From contig AZLU01000033.1 in assembly GCA_002224055.1 (NCBI GenBank), positions 62,001 to 126,000 of the forward strand: a DNA stretch of 64,000 bases. The letters run 5' to 3'. Below the pieces are notes generated by a model. It saw only the letters and a list, made by a program, of their open reading frames with translations, ran no database searches and was not told where the DNA came from. The first letter of the stretch is position 1, and the number at the start of each line of letters is the position of its first letter. The translations under genes and the position numbers were made by a program. The stretch comes from Pezizomycotina sp. ARF18 (lineage: Eukaryota > Ascomycota). Below are positions 1 to 10,965 of the stretch, one piece after another.

Positions 1-941
1 TTTGAGCGAAATCGGGGATGATCTCAAAATCGAAAATACTACCGACGACGACGATAATGAGCGGCTCATGCTTGACCTTGCAGGCGTGTCCTCTACTATG
101 AGAGATGAGGAAGAGCGTTACAAGGCCGAACACAAGAGACAAGAAGAGGAAGAAGCTAAAAAATACCATGCTAGAGCTCGGGACACGGATGACGATTTGA
201 TGCAGAAGCAACTGGATCGATTGGTTCAAAAGAGCACAATCTACTCCAAGTTCCTGCTTGACAAGCTTAACACGCAACAGGAAGCATCAAGGGCAGCGGC
301 CGAAAGGCTGATAGGGAGCAAGCAAGTAAGAAGGATGGTACGGGAAAAACTCAGCAAAGGCTTCGGCGGGCTCGAAAAAGGTCACATGCCAGTCCACGAC
401 GCAAGGGCCTGATAAAGATGACGATAAGAAAGATACAAAAGCTGCCCTAAGAAAGGCGCAAGAGGACGACCACCTAATAAGACGAAACACGGGACCCTGG
501 ATGTCTCCAAGTATTTTACGAAGAAGGACCTTAGTGATATGGCGGCTGAAGGTGAGGAGGAGGAAGCGGAGGATGAAGGATTTGGTGCGAAGGTAACCAA
601 GTCAGCCAGGCAACCAGACTTGATTACAGGCGCCGTCATGAAAGAGTACCAGCTGCAAGGCCTTGAATGGCTCGTTTCCCTGTATGAGAACGGTCTCAAT
701 GGGATATTGGCAGATGAAATGGGCTTGGGGTGAGTTAATCATATGGATTGCCTCCAGTGAATTTCAATTGACAATGAGGCAGCAAAACACTCCAAACAAT
801 CGCATTTATAGCATTTTTAAAGTCCAAACATGTGCATGGTCCATTCCTTGTTGCTGCGCCGCTATCGACGCTATCTAACTGGGTCGACGAATTCAAGAGG
901 TAAGGTTTCCTATTAATCCAATATAAACATACTTGAAATTT

Positions 942-992
<51 letters not shown>

Positions 993-3129
993 TAATATCC
1001 AAACTAATCGTAATCTGAAAGGTTCGCTCCCGACATACCCGTCCTGCTATATCACGGTAATATTCAGGAGCGGACACAGCTTCGCAACAAGAAACTAAAT
1101 AAGAAGATCGATGAAAAATATCCTGTCATTTGCACATCTTACGAGATCATCATGACGATACGAAGCACCTACAAAGGCTTAAATGGAAATACATCATCAT
1201 TGTGCGCCCCGCCTTCATAAGTACAAATTAATTTCAGATTCTGACGTATGATATTACATGCAGATGAGGGTCACAGGCTGAAAAATTTGAACTCAAATTA
1301 ATCAAAGAACTAAAACTGTACGGCTCCGACAACAGACTCCTGCTAACAGGCACGCCACTGCAGAACAACTTAGGTAATGGCTCTCCAGTTCTAATATATA
1401 TTTTCACGTCAAATAAAACCTTCTAATCACCCAATTATATAGCTGAATTGTGGTCGCTTCTAAACTTTTTAATGCCCGCCATTTTCGATAACTTGGAGAC
1501 GTTTGAAGGCTGGTTCGTATTTCTCCTCTATGTAGTACATCAGCTTCCCCGTTGCTAACATATAGCAGGTTTGACTTCTCTGTGCTCCAGCAGAAAGACG
1601 GTCATAACCAGATTTTACAAAAGGAAGCGAAAAGCAAGCTTATCTCCAGCTTGCATCAAATTCTGAAGCCTTTCCTGTTGCGTCGCGTCAAATCTGATGT
1701 GTTATTGGATCTGCCTAAGAAGCGGGAATATGTTCTTTATGCGCCGCTGTCGAAGACCCAGCAGGAACTGTATCTTAAGCTCACTCAAAGAGATGCCGAA
1801 AATTTCTTAGTTCAGAAAGTCCTGGAAAGCTACAGGAATGACGCAGGAACACAGGTAGTACAGGCAGCGGTTCCGGCTCGTCCACGCCGAATAAGCACAA
1901 ACGCAAGGCGTCTGAGAACCTGGATGCCCAGAACAGCCTACAGCCCCCGCAAAATGGAACGCATAAGATGCTCAGGAATTCAAGATCAAACAAGAAATTG
2001 AGAGTGAGCTACAAGGAGGAGAGCGACAGAGCATATTTCAGAAGGCTAGAAGGTGCTTCCGAACAAGAGTTTGAACAGCCCATAGAAGAGAATCCGACAC
2101 AGAGGGCAATCGATCAAGCGAGTATGTTTTTCCAGTCTTTGAAATCCGATGCCACCTTGTTAAACTTACAAAAGCCTTTTTCTAACAAATTCACAGTCAA
2201 GGAAGTGCGCAGTAAGAAGATGCAAAACGTTGTGATGCAACTTCGACTAGCCTGTAACAGCCCGCACTTGTTTTATTGGCCATGGCATGGAGAAGAAGTG
2301 GACGAAACTCTCGTGAGCGAAAGTGGAAAGATGATGTTGCTGGACAGACTTGTCCCTGCACTCTTCAAGAAGGGACACAAAGTCCTTATCTTTTCACAGT
2401 TCACAAAGCAACTCGATATCATCCAAGACTGGGCGGAACTGCTGAGAGATTGGAAAGTCTGCCGTATTGATGGCGCTGTCAAGCAGGAAGATAGAAGGGA
2501 ACAGATCAAGTCTTTCAACTCAGACCCGGACTACAAGATCTTCCTTCTTAGCACCCGAGCTGGCGGCTTAGGCATCAATCTAGCCGCTGCCGATACCGTC
2601 ATCCTCTTTGATTCCGACTGGGTAAGTGGTACCCCAGAGTCTTTGTTATCGTTCATCGTATACTTCAATAATGAAATTAGCGCTCTAACTCAATCTCACC
2701 AAACAGAATCCACAACAAGACCTTCAAGCCCAGGATCGTGCCCACCGCATTGGACAAACCAAGCCAGTAATTGTGTACCGCCTCGCCACGGCCGGAACAA
2801 TCGAACAGACCCTTCTGGAAAAGGCCGACGCCAAACGCCGTCTCGAGAAGTTAGTCATTCAGAAAGGCAAATTCAAGAGTTTGATGACTTCTGGCAACCA
2901 GGATGATATTTCGGAACTTATGAAGATATTGAACGTTCAAGACTTTGAGAATATCAACGTCGAAGCCCGAGGTGAAAAAATACTTTCCGATGAGGATTTA
3001 AGGATCATCATGGACAGGAGCCCGGCCGCCTTCGAGCGTGCTGAAAGAGGGGAGACCGTCGAGAGCTCCGTTTTCAAGTCTGTCGAAACTAAGAAAGTCA
3101 GCGAGGACGATCTTCTCCCATCCCTCTGA
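1..3129 (+). CDS. IRC5: SNF2-family chromatin remodeller, IRC5/HELLS (LSH) type, 5' partial
   Basis: ATP-dependent DNA translocase of the LSH/DDM1/Irc5 branch, which acts on nucleosomes in the nucleus. The window opens inside the acidic, coiled N-terminus (many DDDD/EEE), so the true start lies upstream. Visible in order are the DEXDc entry [20 protein letters not shown], motif I (ADEMGLG joined to KTLQTIAF across an intron at 730-782), a DEGHRLKN motif II near 1264, [11 protein letters not shown] near 1340, and the C-terminal helicase lobe with [20 protein letters not shown] (about 2550), [21 protein letters not shown] across the intron 2622-2706, and the [10 protein letters not shown] tail. 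Other introns are 900-1021, 1374-1442 and 1513-1568. Several one-base frame breaks occur (for example near 456 and 1300), each explicable by homopolymer contraction. The stop is TGA at 3127-3129. The family is clear; the HELLS branch rather than ISWI rests on the N-terminal region and on the insert between the lobes. Confidence 0.9.
900..1021 (+). repeat. Intron with T23-A28 homopolymer palindrome
   Basis: Inside this inferred intron of the IRC5/HELLS gene, 23 T (939-961) are followed directly by 28 A (962-989), a perfect potential hairpin. The donor is gtaagg at 900 and the acceptor ends ctgaaag at 1021. Confidence 0.75.
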
Positions 3130-4138
3130 ACTTGTGGCACTGAAGCACCAGTCTTACACTTCGACTTTAAAAAACTATTACCTGACACGGCTCTTTGTCA
3201 AGCCTATTTCTACTTCTTATAAATTTGTATTCATCATATGTACCTTCGTTTTATTTACTTTCATACTCATTCCACTTATTCACTTTCATTTCTATGGAGA
3301 AAAATTTTTATAACGCTCGTTACCTAGTTCTCATTCATTTATCTACCTCATTTTGGTCTCAAATTTACCATATGTACAGTTCTAAGGGTTTGCACGACTT
3401 ACCCGTCGAAGTTATCTCATTTTCTGTTTCTTTATCAATAGCGCCTAAAAAAATATACATTAATCATAGAGAGCAATCATTCTTCTCATTATTCTTTCGC
3501 GTTTTTTTTTTTCCTTATCTGTGAGTCATATTGTTTCTTCCTTTGGCGTTTTATACATACAAGCGAGACTTTTTCCGTCTTTGTTTCTCTCTTACCTTCT
3601 TCCATTTCTTTGCCTTCTTTATTTCACCTTAAGGGAGAATTTTCTTCAAGATTCTGATGTCATTCTATACCTAATACCTAATTTATCAAATGGTCTCCCT
3701 ATCTCGCATTCAGTCTTCGTGTATGGTACCTATATCCTTTGTTGATATGCTTCCTTTTAGCTAAGGGCCTCATTTTCGTGTATTTGAATGATACTTATCC
3801 TTACTGCCAGTGTGTAATCCACGGCCTCGCCGAAGCCGTACGAGTTGTAAATATATCAGCTGTTAAAATATCATTTTTTGAGCGAGTCCGTTGAATTTTC
3901 ATAATCTTGGATAAATAAATCCAGTCTTTATCTCGTACGTAACCTCATTTAGTTGCCCAGATGTGTGTACTATTGCGACGGAATCTCTCACAATATTGAA
4001 ATCTTTTTAAGGGTATTCTAAGATATTTTATAGGTAATGATCATGTAGCAAACAGTTTCGAAAAGACCACCAAAATAGAAAAGGGATAGCCTCCGTTCAC
4101 AGAAAAAGATATCCTAGCGTGAAGAAATCCTATTGGGA
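3130..4138. other. Convergent intergenic spacer
   Basis: AT-rich spacer between the 3' ends of the IRC5/HELLS gene and GNA1. It holds pyrimidine-rich tracts and AATAAA-like words (aataaataaatcc near 3911-3925), suitable for 3' processing. No ORF here resembles a known protein, and I see no RNA gene. Confidence 0.6.
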
Positions 4139-4894
4139 TCATTCCTGGTTAACTATCGAATCTTTCGACATTTCCAATCCGGCCCTCTTGTATCCGCACT
4201 TTATGTAGAATCCTTCGTTCTTTTCGTCGCAGTCCAGGATGCACTAATCACAAAAAGCAACGAGTAAGCAATCAAGTTTTCAACTTTGGTTTGCGAGCGG
4301 AAAAAAAGCTCGCGCGTGATATATACTGCTTACCTTGTAGCAGCCCCGCTGCTGCGCGATGTGATCGAGCGCGTGGATAATCCGCAGCCCTAGGCTCTTG
4401 CCCTGCTTGTCCTTCGCGACCGTAATGTCCTCTATGTGTCCTACCGACCGCAGTTGTGAATGCTAAATTAAGCGCCGCGCCCCACCGCTCAACGTCAGCA
4501 AAAAAAAAAAAAAAATAAAGAAAAAAAAATAAAAAAATCAACAATCCAACAACAAAGCTCTACCACAAGCCCCGACTTTAATCGTGGGTGTTATTATATA
4601 CGCACAACTTCTTCTCGACGATCAAGCTACCCACGGCCGCCAGGTCGCCGTTCTCGTCCGTGATGCAGAGGATAAAGTAGCTGTCGTTGCGGGCCTGCAG
4701 CCAGTTGAAGCGGTCGCTCCAGTCGTCCTCGGAGATGTCGCCGACGGTCGTTAGGACGCGGAGGATGTCGAGGAACTGCACGCGGTCCGAGCGGCGGACG
4801 GACCGCAGCTTGTAGCCTTCCGGCAGGGCCTTCGAGACGTCCGGGGAGATGAGCTCTCGTCGGTAAAGAGGGCGTCGATTGCGTCGTCGGACAT
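4139..4894 (-). CDS. GNA1: Glucosamine-6-phosphate N-acetyltransferase
   Basis: Cytosolic GNAT-fold enzyme that acetylates glucosamine-6-phosphate in the UDP-GlcNAc (chitin and glycan precursor) pathway. The start is ATG at 4892-4894 (MSDDAIDALFTDE). The family signature runs ISPDVSKALPEGYKLRSVRR, then FLDILRVLTTVGDISEDDW, then DENGDLAAVGSLIVEKKL. After an intron (about 4475-4610) comes the acetyl-CoA loop GHIEDITVAKDKQGKSLGLR with HALDHIAQQRGCYK. After a second intron (roughly 4234-4333) comes the C-terminus CILDCDEKNEGFYIKCGYKR, ending at the stop 4139-4141. A frame break near 4853 fits GAGGAG read as GAGAG (TDEELISPDVS). The length is normal for the family. It is divergent from the MAK32-like gene. 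Confidence 0.92.
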
Positions 4895-5598
4895 TTTTTT
4901 TTTTTGGGGGGGGTTAGGCTGTCTAAGCTTTTATACGGTTTGCGAGGTCGTGGTAGGTGTTCCTGTGTGTGTTCTTTGTAGTCTATCAGCGGTGAAGGTT
5001 AGCTTCGAAATGCTCAGCTCAGTGGCTTTCAGGTAGGTGCACGACACGACAACGAGCAAACTTTGAAGAAAAAGATATAAAAACAGCTTTTGGAAGCTCA
5101 ATTGAGCTACAGATTTTAAAGAGCAAACTCGTAATTAATAAGGCGATTAAATACTTACTTTAATAAACGTATACGGTTCTTAAAAATTAAATAATTACTG
5201 AAACTGTAAATCGCTGAAGGTGAAGAGGAGGAGAATGCGCGGAGGATTTAGCTATATATAGACAGACCTACCTCCAAAGGCCCTTTTTTTTTTTTTTTTT
5301 TTTTTTCTTCTTTTTCTTTAGGTGGAGGGGTGTTGTTATGCAGAAAAAGTACCTCCAGCTACACCGGCTACGTAATTCGCTGTTACCGAACAGGGAAGCT
5401 AAAGCTATTGGTTTTTACCAAAAAAGCTCGCTCGCAGAGCTTACCACGGCAACAAGACCCAATAACCCTTCCATACACCACCGCTTTTCGACACGACGAT
5501 CTTTTGCTTTTCGACACGACGATCTTTTTTAATGCACAAACACTACTAACACTACCGTAAATCCTAGCTAACCCGGATAGCTTGGACATTACCCAACA
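4895..5598. promoter_or_regulatory. Shared divergent promoter region of GNA1 and the MAK32-like gene
   Basis: A 704-nt spacer between two divergent start codons. It has a TATATATA word at 5253-5260, a T-run at about 5284-5306 and a perfect 23-bp tandem duplication at 5483-5528. No convincing ORF or RNA gene was seen. The promoter role is inferred from position. Confidence 0.5.
5483..5528. repeat. Perfect 23-bp tandem duplication
   Basis: The unit starting gcttttcgacacgacgatc occupies 5483-5505 and is repeated exactly at 5506-5528, about 70 nt upstream of the MAK32-like ATG and so probably in its leader. No open frame or known element is involved. Confidence 0.9.
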
Positions 5599-6937
5599 AT
5601 GGCCACCGATACGCAGCCGATCGACTTCGTCACCTTCGGATGTTTATACTGGACCAGATCCACTTCAGCGAAGATGCCGGCGAAGGAGAAGGAGCTATAG
5701 CTACTACTACTGCGAAGATGGTGGACGACATCGTTGGCGGCGCGGAACGTATGCTATCGCTGGAGCCCGCTTATTCTGCAACGGAGCTGAAAAAGACGAA
5801 AGCGAAGCTTCACCAAGGAGATTGGATGGATAGTCGACGCCGGATCGGATTTTCCCGACGGCGTGGAGCAGGAACTGGACGGGTGGAATACGAGCTTGGT
5901 ACTGCGGCGGGATAACGGAAGAAAGACTACGAGGGGTTGGAATTCGTACGGGAAGGGGAGCACAGAGGTATAACTTTAAAAAAAAAAAAAATTTAAAAAA
6001 ATTAAAAAATTAAAAAATTAAAAAAAATTTTTTTTTGCAACCAGTTGTCGTGCATGTTCATATCTGTGGTAGAAATTCACGGTGTTACGTTTTACTGAGA
6101 TATCTAGTTGTCTTCTCCCATTCATATTTATGAAAAATCTATAGCATTTAAATACCTAACGCCAAAACTCCGCCTCGAGCCGTCCGACATAATCCACAAC
6201 CTGCCACTACTTTCTCGCGCTCCTTCCACATAATATCCTCGCCGACGCGCGCAATGTCCATAGTAACGACGCTGCTCGGAGCGAGGAAGGAAGACCTGCC
6301 GCCGCCGATGTTCCTCTGGGAGCCTGTTCCGGACCTGTGCACGCCCGAACACCTCGACGATTGCCTGCAGACCCTGAAATCTATCGACATCGTATCGCCG
6401 AACGTTTCCGAGCTGGCGGCGTTTTATGGTGTAGTAGCGGAGGAAGATTATATACCACGGGAGACCGTCGAGGAGCTTGGGATGCGCTGGATGGACACGG
6501 GTACGAAGGTTGGCATCGTTGCCAGGGCGGGTAAGCAGGGATGTCTCGTCGTAGCGCGGAGCGGGGAAGACGGTGGGTGCGAAAAGGTATGGCTGCCGGC
6601 GTACTATTCTGGGACAATTCCGACACCGGAGATAAGGTGTAAATGACCCGACAGGCGGGGAAATGCATTTGTAAGTAATTGTTATCACTTCCCTCTATGA
6701 TTTTTCGGCCTGAATGGAGCTAACGCTAGCATTCTGTAGATGGGCGGGCTTGCGATCGGGTATTTGAGGACGCAAAATCTCATTACTGCCGCTTGTTATG
6801 GTAACATCGCGGCGTCGTTTATCATAGAGCAAATCGGTATGCCGGAGCTTCGCCAGACGAGCAACGGTGAGTTTTGGAATGACATTGCCGTCCAGGAACG
6901 AATAAAGAAGTATTTAGAAGCGATAGGCCGTAATTGA
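5599..6937 (+). CDS. MAK32: MAK32-like pfkB-family protein
   Basis: Member of the ribokinase/pfkB fold family closest to fungal Mak32, a protein needed in yeast to maintain the L-A virus-dependent killer; its substrate is unknown. The start is ATG 5599 (MATDTQPIDFVTFG then MFILDQIHF, with a one-base contraction at about 5639). An N-terminal IVGGAERTYAIAGARLF-like segment is followed by WIVDAGSDFPDGVEQELDGW. Intron 5968-6144 joins GEHR to AFKYLTPKLRLEPSD. Then come FLWEPVPDLCTPEHLDDCL and DIVSPNVSELAAFYGV, and near 6640-6760 the family loop DPTGGGNAF, which after intron 6671-6739 continues as MGGLAIGYLR. The loop carries Asn where active pfkB kinases have the catalytic Asp (GAGD). The C-terminus ends ERIKKYLEAIGRN. 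The assignment is firm to pfkB and good to Mak32; enzymatic activity is doubtful. Confidence 0.8.
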
Positions 6938-7257
6938 TACCATTTGGAATAAAACGTTCCTCGTGAGGGACTAATGTAACTGGGGAGCCTATTGCAGTCT
7001 GATTACAGTCTTTCAGGATCCACCCGAAAGCCTCTGTAAGAGCGCTTGCACGTAGTCGAGAACCGTAGTCTTGCCGCCATACCAAGAACTAAGAAGGCGA
7101 TAGCCCACGAGAAGGCCCCGATGATTATAGCAATCCACCACAACGCCTTAGAATCCATAGCGAACCTGCTCCTGACTATCCTGAAAGTGCCGTACGTTTC
7201 ATCGCCCATGTCGTTCCGCAAGCCTTCTGCAGCATCGTCAGGTAAACGACCCCTCGC
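6938..7257. other. Spacer with same-frame continuation of the F-box gene
   Basis: Between the MAK32-like stop and the F-box stop. On the minus strand, 7003-7257 stays open in the same frame as the end of the F-box gene and encodes a hydrophobic stretch (WWIAIIIGAFSWAIAFLVLG) followed by basic residues. It could be a C-terminal tail of that gene, a small separate ORF (from ATG at about 7206) or chance; see findings. Confidence 0.35.
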
Positions 7258-8913
7258 CTACTTTCTCCAGTAGTGCTGCGTTGCGATTTCATCGATGCCG
7301 TTCCCATCTCCTTCGGCGTCATCTTTGACGACAACGCTTTTCCAGTCGTAGAATTTAAGCCAGATACCTCCAGGGAAATCATCCATGGGATTTTTCACGT
7401 AGATATCCTTCTGGGAGACCTTACGTCCGTTGTCATAGACATTTGCTATCTTTTTCTCCACCAGATCGAAAACGTATAACCTGTCGCTAGTCGCCGCGGA
7501 TAGATACCGTCCGTCGACGGATAGGGTGAGGCCGCCGTACGTGCGAGGGAAACCGCCGCTCAGTTTGGTGATGTCTGAACCTCCGGGATCAGGAATCGAA
7601 TAGAGAGGCTGCTCGGAGTCTCCCATGTACTCCCAGACTAGTAGACCGCCTCCAGCTCCTCCGGATATAGCGATCGTATCGGTCAAGAGGAAATCGTGGT
7701 TAAATGCCTAAATAGTAGTAACAGGAAATGTTAGCGCACCGAGACGGCCAAATGTGACTTGGAAAAGTAGCTAATAAGGTATATATATACGTACAGTAGT
7801 GAAAGGGGCTCTCGCTGTTCCCGAAATGGAAGATATCGATTTGGTTTTAAACTTCAGCGAGCGTAGTGTAGCGCCTGTTCGGACATCTAGCACGAGAAAG
7901 TTCGTGCCTGTAAGCTTCCCAAGGTGGACGTGGGTGGCGAGTGACTAGTGCGACGAGGTATTTCCTCGTCATATTGAAGCTTTTCAGGTGTGGGAAAGCA
8001 GTATAGTCATCGTCCTCCGCCCAAGCGTCAGATATGTTCGTCTCCATAGCAATTTAGTCTCCTCGCCGGTATGCCGCAGACACATCAGATTGGAGGGTAT
8101 GTGTGACGCCTCAGAAGGCTTCTCCTGGTCTGGAGAATCGAAAGCGACGCAGACGAGCAGGTCCCCGCATGAAACGAAGCGATCGGGTTTCCTCTTGCCC
8201 AAAAACCACTTCATGTCTAATTTTCCGGTCGCTGGATCTACCCTGTGAATGGTATATTCGCTTTTGTTCACCGTGACGCAGTGGCCGGCTGATGTCGGAA
8301 ACGGCGTCACCGTAAATGCCGCCGCGGGTGCTGTTTTGACGGCGACTTGTTCGGGGGCGCTTTTGACAGGATCGATGACGGCGGCGACGACGCCGGTGCG
8401 CGAACCCCGCAGGTTTCGAACCTGAATGACAGCGCTGCCGTCATCTTTGCTGGTCGGTTCCTTCGTAGAAAAACATGGACCCCTGCGTGTCCCTTCGCCC
8501 GCGCAGCATATCTCTACCGTGCGCCGACCGAACCAGTCCCCGACGAATTGGGCGACGGCAGCTTCGGCAGTGCCTTCTGAGACCGAGGCAAGGTCGGCGT
8601 TGCCGGCGGGAATGGTCTCTTCCAGGCTAAAATCAGCTCCACCAGCTGCTTCCAGGATCGCTTCTGGAGGGAGCTATTCCCGCGTAGATGACCTCGTCCA
8701 GCGACAGATCGGGCGGTAGGTTGCCCACCTTGCCCGCGGCGATGCGCCAGACGCTGTTGTCATGTTCCTGGCAGAAAACGAGGTGGTGGAAGCGCCTGGA
8801 AGTAAGGGATATGGTGACGAGCGTTTGACAAGGGTCGGAGACGAGATCGTAGCGAATTGGATGATGGAGACAATGATCTCCGGCGGAAGGAGCGCAAGGT
8901 CTTCTTTGGTCAT
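7258..8913 (-). CDS. F-box protein with beta-propeller-like C-terminal half
   Basis: Probable substrate-recognition subunit of an SCF ubiquitin ligase. The start is ATG at 8911-8913, followed directly by the F-box LLPPEIIVSIIQFATI, which after a frame break continues with TLVTISLTSRRFHHLVF and DNSVWRIAAGKVGNLPPDLSL. The rest resembles a divergent propeller: FPTSAGHCVTVNKSEYTIHR, RFVSCGDLLVCVAFD, PHLKSFNMTRKYLVALVT, then FLLTDTIAISGGAGGGLLVW and GGLTLSVDGRYLSAATSDRL with YVFDLVEKKIANVYD. An intron lies at about 7709-7795. The protein ends at YWRK and TAG (7258-7260). I do not recognise a named orthologue. Several one-base frame breaks occur in the middle part. The partner and substrate are unknown. 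Confidence 0.75.
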
Positions 8914-9108
8914 TTTTTTATTTTTATGTGCTTGAATATATAGATCTACTTTTTGTGGGGTGGAGCAAGAGAAGGGAGCGTGAACGCGGGGGAGCTCCAA
9001 ATTGGTGTGTATTATATATATATAGATTGTCAATTTAGAGTGTCGCAGTATAAGTGTTCCTTTGAAGATGGATAATTATTTTATTGTATGTAGATTTTTA
9101 CACACCCA

Positions 9109-9129
9109 TATATATATATATATATATAT
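9109..9129. repeat. (AT)n microsatellite
   Basis: About ten uninterrupted AT units in the spacer upstream of the F-box gene. Confidence 0.9.
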
Positions 9130-10061
9130 TAAACTTGGAAATTTATTAAATCCTGTTTTTTTTTTTTCTCTGCAGAAGTTGAACAAAGAGATCTTCGAAA
9201 GAATGCGGTAACCAAGGGCTCCTTTATATGGGCACGTTTGTTTCCGAGTGTCCTTCGAAAATGTAGGTAAGTAAATATATTTGCACTTGAGTAATTCTGG
9301 ACCTCGTGGCGGATAATATAATAATAGCACCAGGAGGATCGGATGGGACAGAGTGCATAAGTAACTTTTGAAAGGATGAGATCTGGTCAGACTGGAATGG
9401 ACATGGTTTTTCCCCCCTAAAGTAGGGCAGAGGATCACTACAAGTGTTCTATCTCTTAAGCAACTACCAGACTCCTATTATCTTTTTCTATGGCTCGTCA
9501 GCCCTCATCGACCAAGGCTTTTTTTTTCTTCTTTTTTTTTCCCCTCCCTTCCCGTTACCACTTTGAACACGTTTAAATTAGTGTTTCGATATCGCTGGCA
9601 GCAGCACTGGGAAGGACCTTATCACTACTGCAGCCGATGTTAATACTACTGTATGTGCGGGAGCTTCGTCTCCGCCGAGATCGCTAGATCAGAATCGCGC
9701 TACACCAACTAGACAGATACTGAAGAGTTGAGAAGAGTGTCGCTATGGCCCTTAAAAATTTACAAGTATATATATGTTCTGCGCGAGCGGCTGTGGACTT
9801 ATTGATGTGTAATTAATCCTCCAAAGGTTTGGTCGGCTTCAATTGCTTAAGAACCGCTTCCACTAAGGTTATTCTTTGACAGATAGCAGCATCTCTCATG
9901 ATCGATCCCTGATGTCCATGCCTGCAAGTCTAGCTATTCTATACGACCTAGATGGTGGTTGTGTGTATATACGTGGAAAAAAAGAAACAGATAGATCGTT
10001 GTCAGACTTGAAGAAATTGTCCGATGTGCTCCGGCACCAGGGACAAGGAAAAGTTGGGATG

Positions 10062-10146
10062 AAAAAAAAAAAAAAAAAAAAAAAAAACCAGAACAGGTTA
10101 AGTAAAATCGTATAATAATTATTATTATTATTATTATTATTATTAT
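10062..10146. repeat. A26 run followed by (ATT)n microsatellite
   Basis: 26 A at 10062-10087, a 28-nt linker, then about ten ATT units to 10146. There is no element body or target-site duplication around it, so it does not look like a retroposon tail. Confidence 0.85.
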
Positions 10147-10332
10147 CTGCTACATCTTGTCCCTTTTCCTTTTCTTTAGGATTCAAAGCGAGGGGTTACT
10201 GTGACCCGTGGTAACAAAAAAATAAATAAAAATAAATAAATAAATAAATAACAATCAACACACACACGCACACACACAAAAGATAAACAAAGCATTTTCC
10301 TCCCCTTATAAAGGAAGATTAAAATAACACTG

Positions 10333-10357
<25 letters not shown>
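10333..10357. repeat. T25 homopolymer
   Basis: 25 consecutive T about 600 nt upstream of the STU1 start codon. Confidence 0.9.
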
Positions 10358-10363
<6 letters not shown>

Positions 10364-10965
10364 TTCTCGCCCCGCCCAGCCAGTGCCACCACTACTCTAC
10401 ACTTCTATATCATATCACTCATAGAGATCGTCTACTCGTCTACTATTACTACAAAGAGTCTTGCTAGCAGTAGTAGTGTATTGTTTTGTTTCAATTTTAA
10501 TCTCGAACCCAATACTAGAAGTGACGAGTCTGGTAGTTATTTTTTTTTTTTTTGATTACTATCGTTTATCTGTTATCACACACTCTTCACACACGCACCC
10601 AGGGCAGGCGCCGCGATATTATTGCATTCCTCTTAATTTCGCCTATCTCCTGTTTTCTCTCTCCCCCTCCCCTCCCCTCTCCTGCTTCTTCCTCCTTTTC
10701 CTTCACGTTGCAAAGTCCGTTTTCGTTATCACCCTTTCCAGAACGAAAATATACAGCATTCTCCATTATCGTCAAGATTGGATCCCTCGACTTGAACACC
10801 TTTAATCGATCTACGAAAGCCAACGAACGCAGTTTTCCCCTGTGTGCCGTCTGTTTCGCCGTTTTCAATTTCCACATTCGCATAACATCAACCTTTGTCT
10901 TTTTCTTTTTTTTTCTTCTTTTTTTTCGTCGAGGATTCTAGTCGGCCATACTTCTCTCAGTCATA

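Larger units (their letters stand above)
8914..10965. other. Low-complexity intergenic region upstream of F-box gene and STU1
   Basis: About 2 kb without a supportable gene. It contains (AT)n at 9109-9129, an A26 run at 10062-10087, (ATT)n at 10116-10146, (AAAT)n at about 10216-10252, (CA)n at about 10257-10278, a T25 run at 10333-10357, and CT-rich tracts at 10650-10710 and 10900-10930 that probably lie in the STU1 leader. A weakly tRNA-like stretch near 9665-9740 was examined and rejected. Confidence 0.6.

Noticed and set aside
9660-9740. tRNA-like stretch with a partial A-box on the minus strand (gtctagttggtgtagcgcg)
   Set aside because: No matching B-box GGTTCGANTCC at the right distance and no pairing acceptor stem could be drawn.
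10062-10146. Long A-runs as tails of SINE or LINE insertions
   Set aside because: No element body, promoter boxes or target-site duplications flank any of the runs checked.
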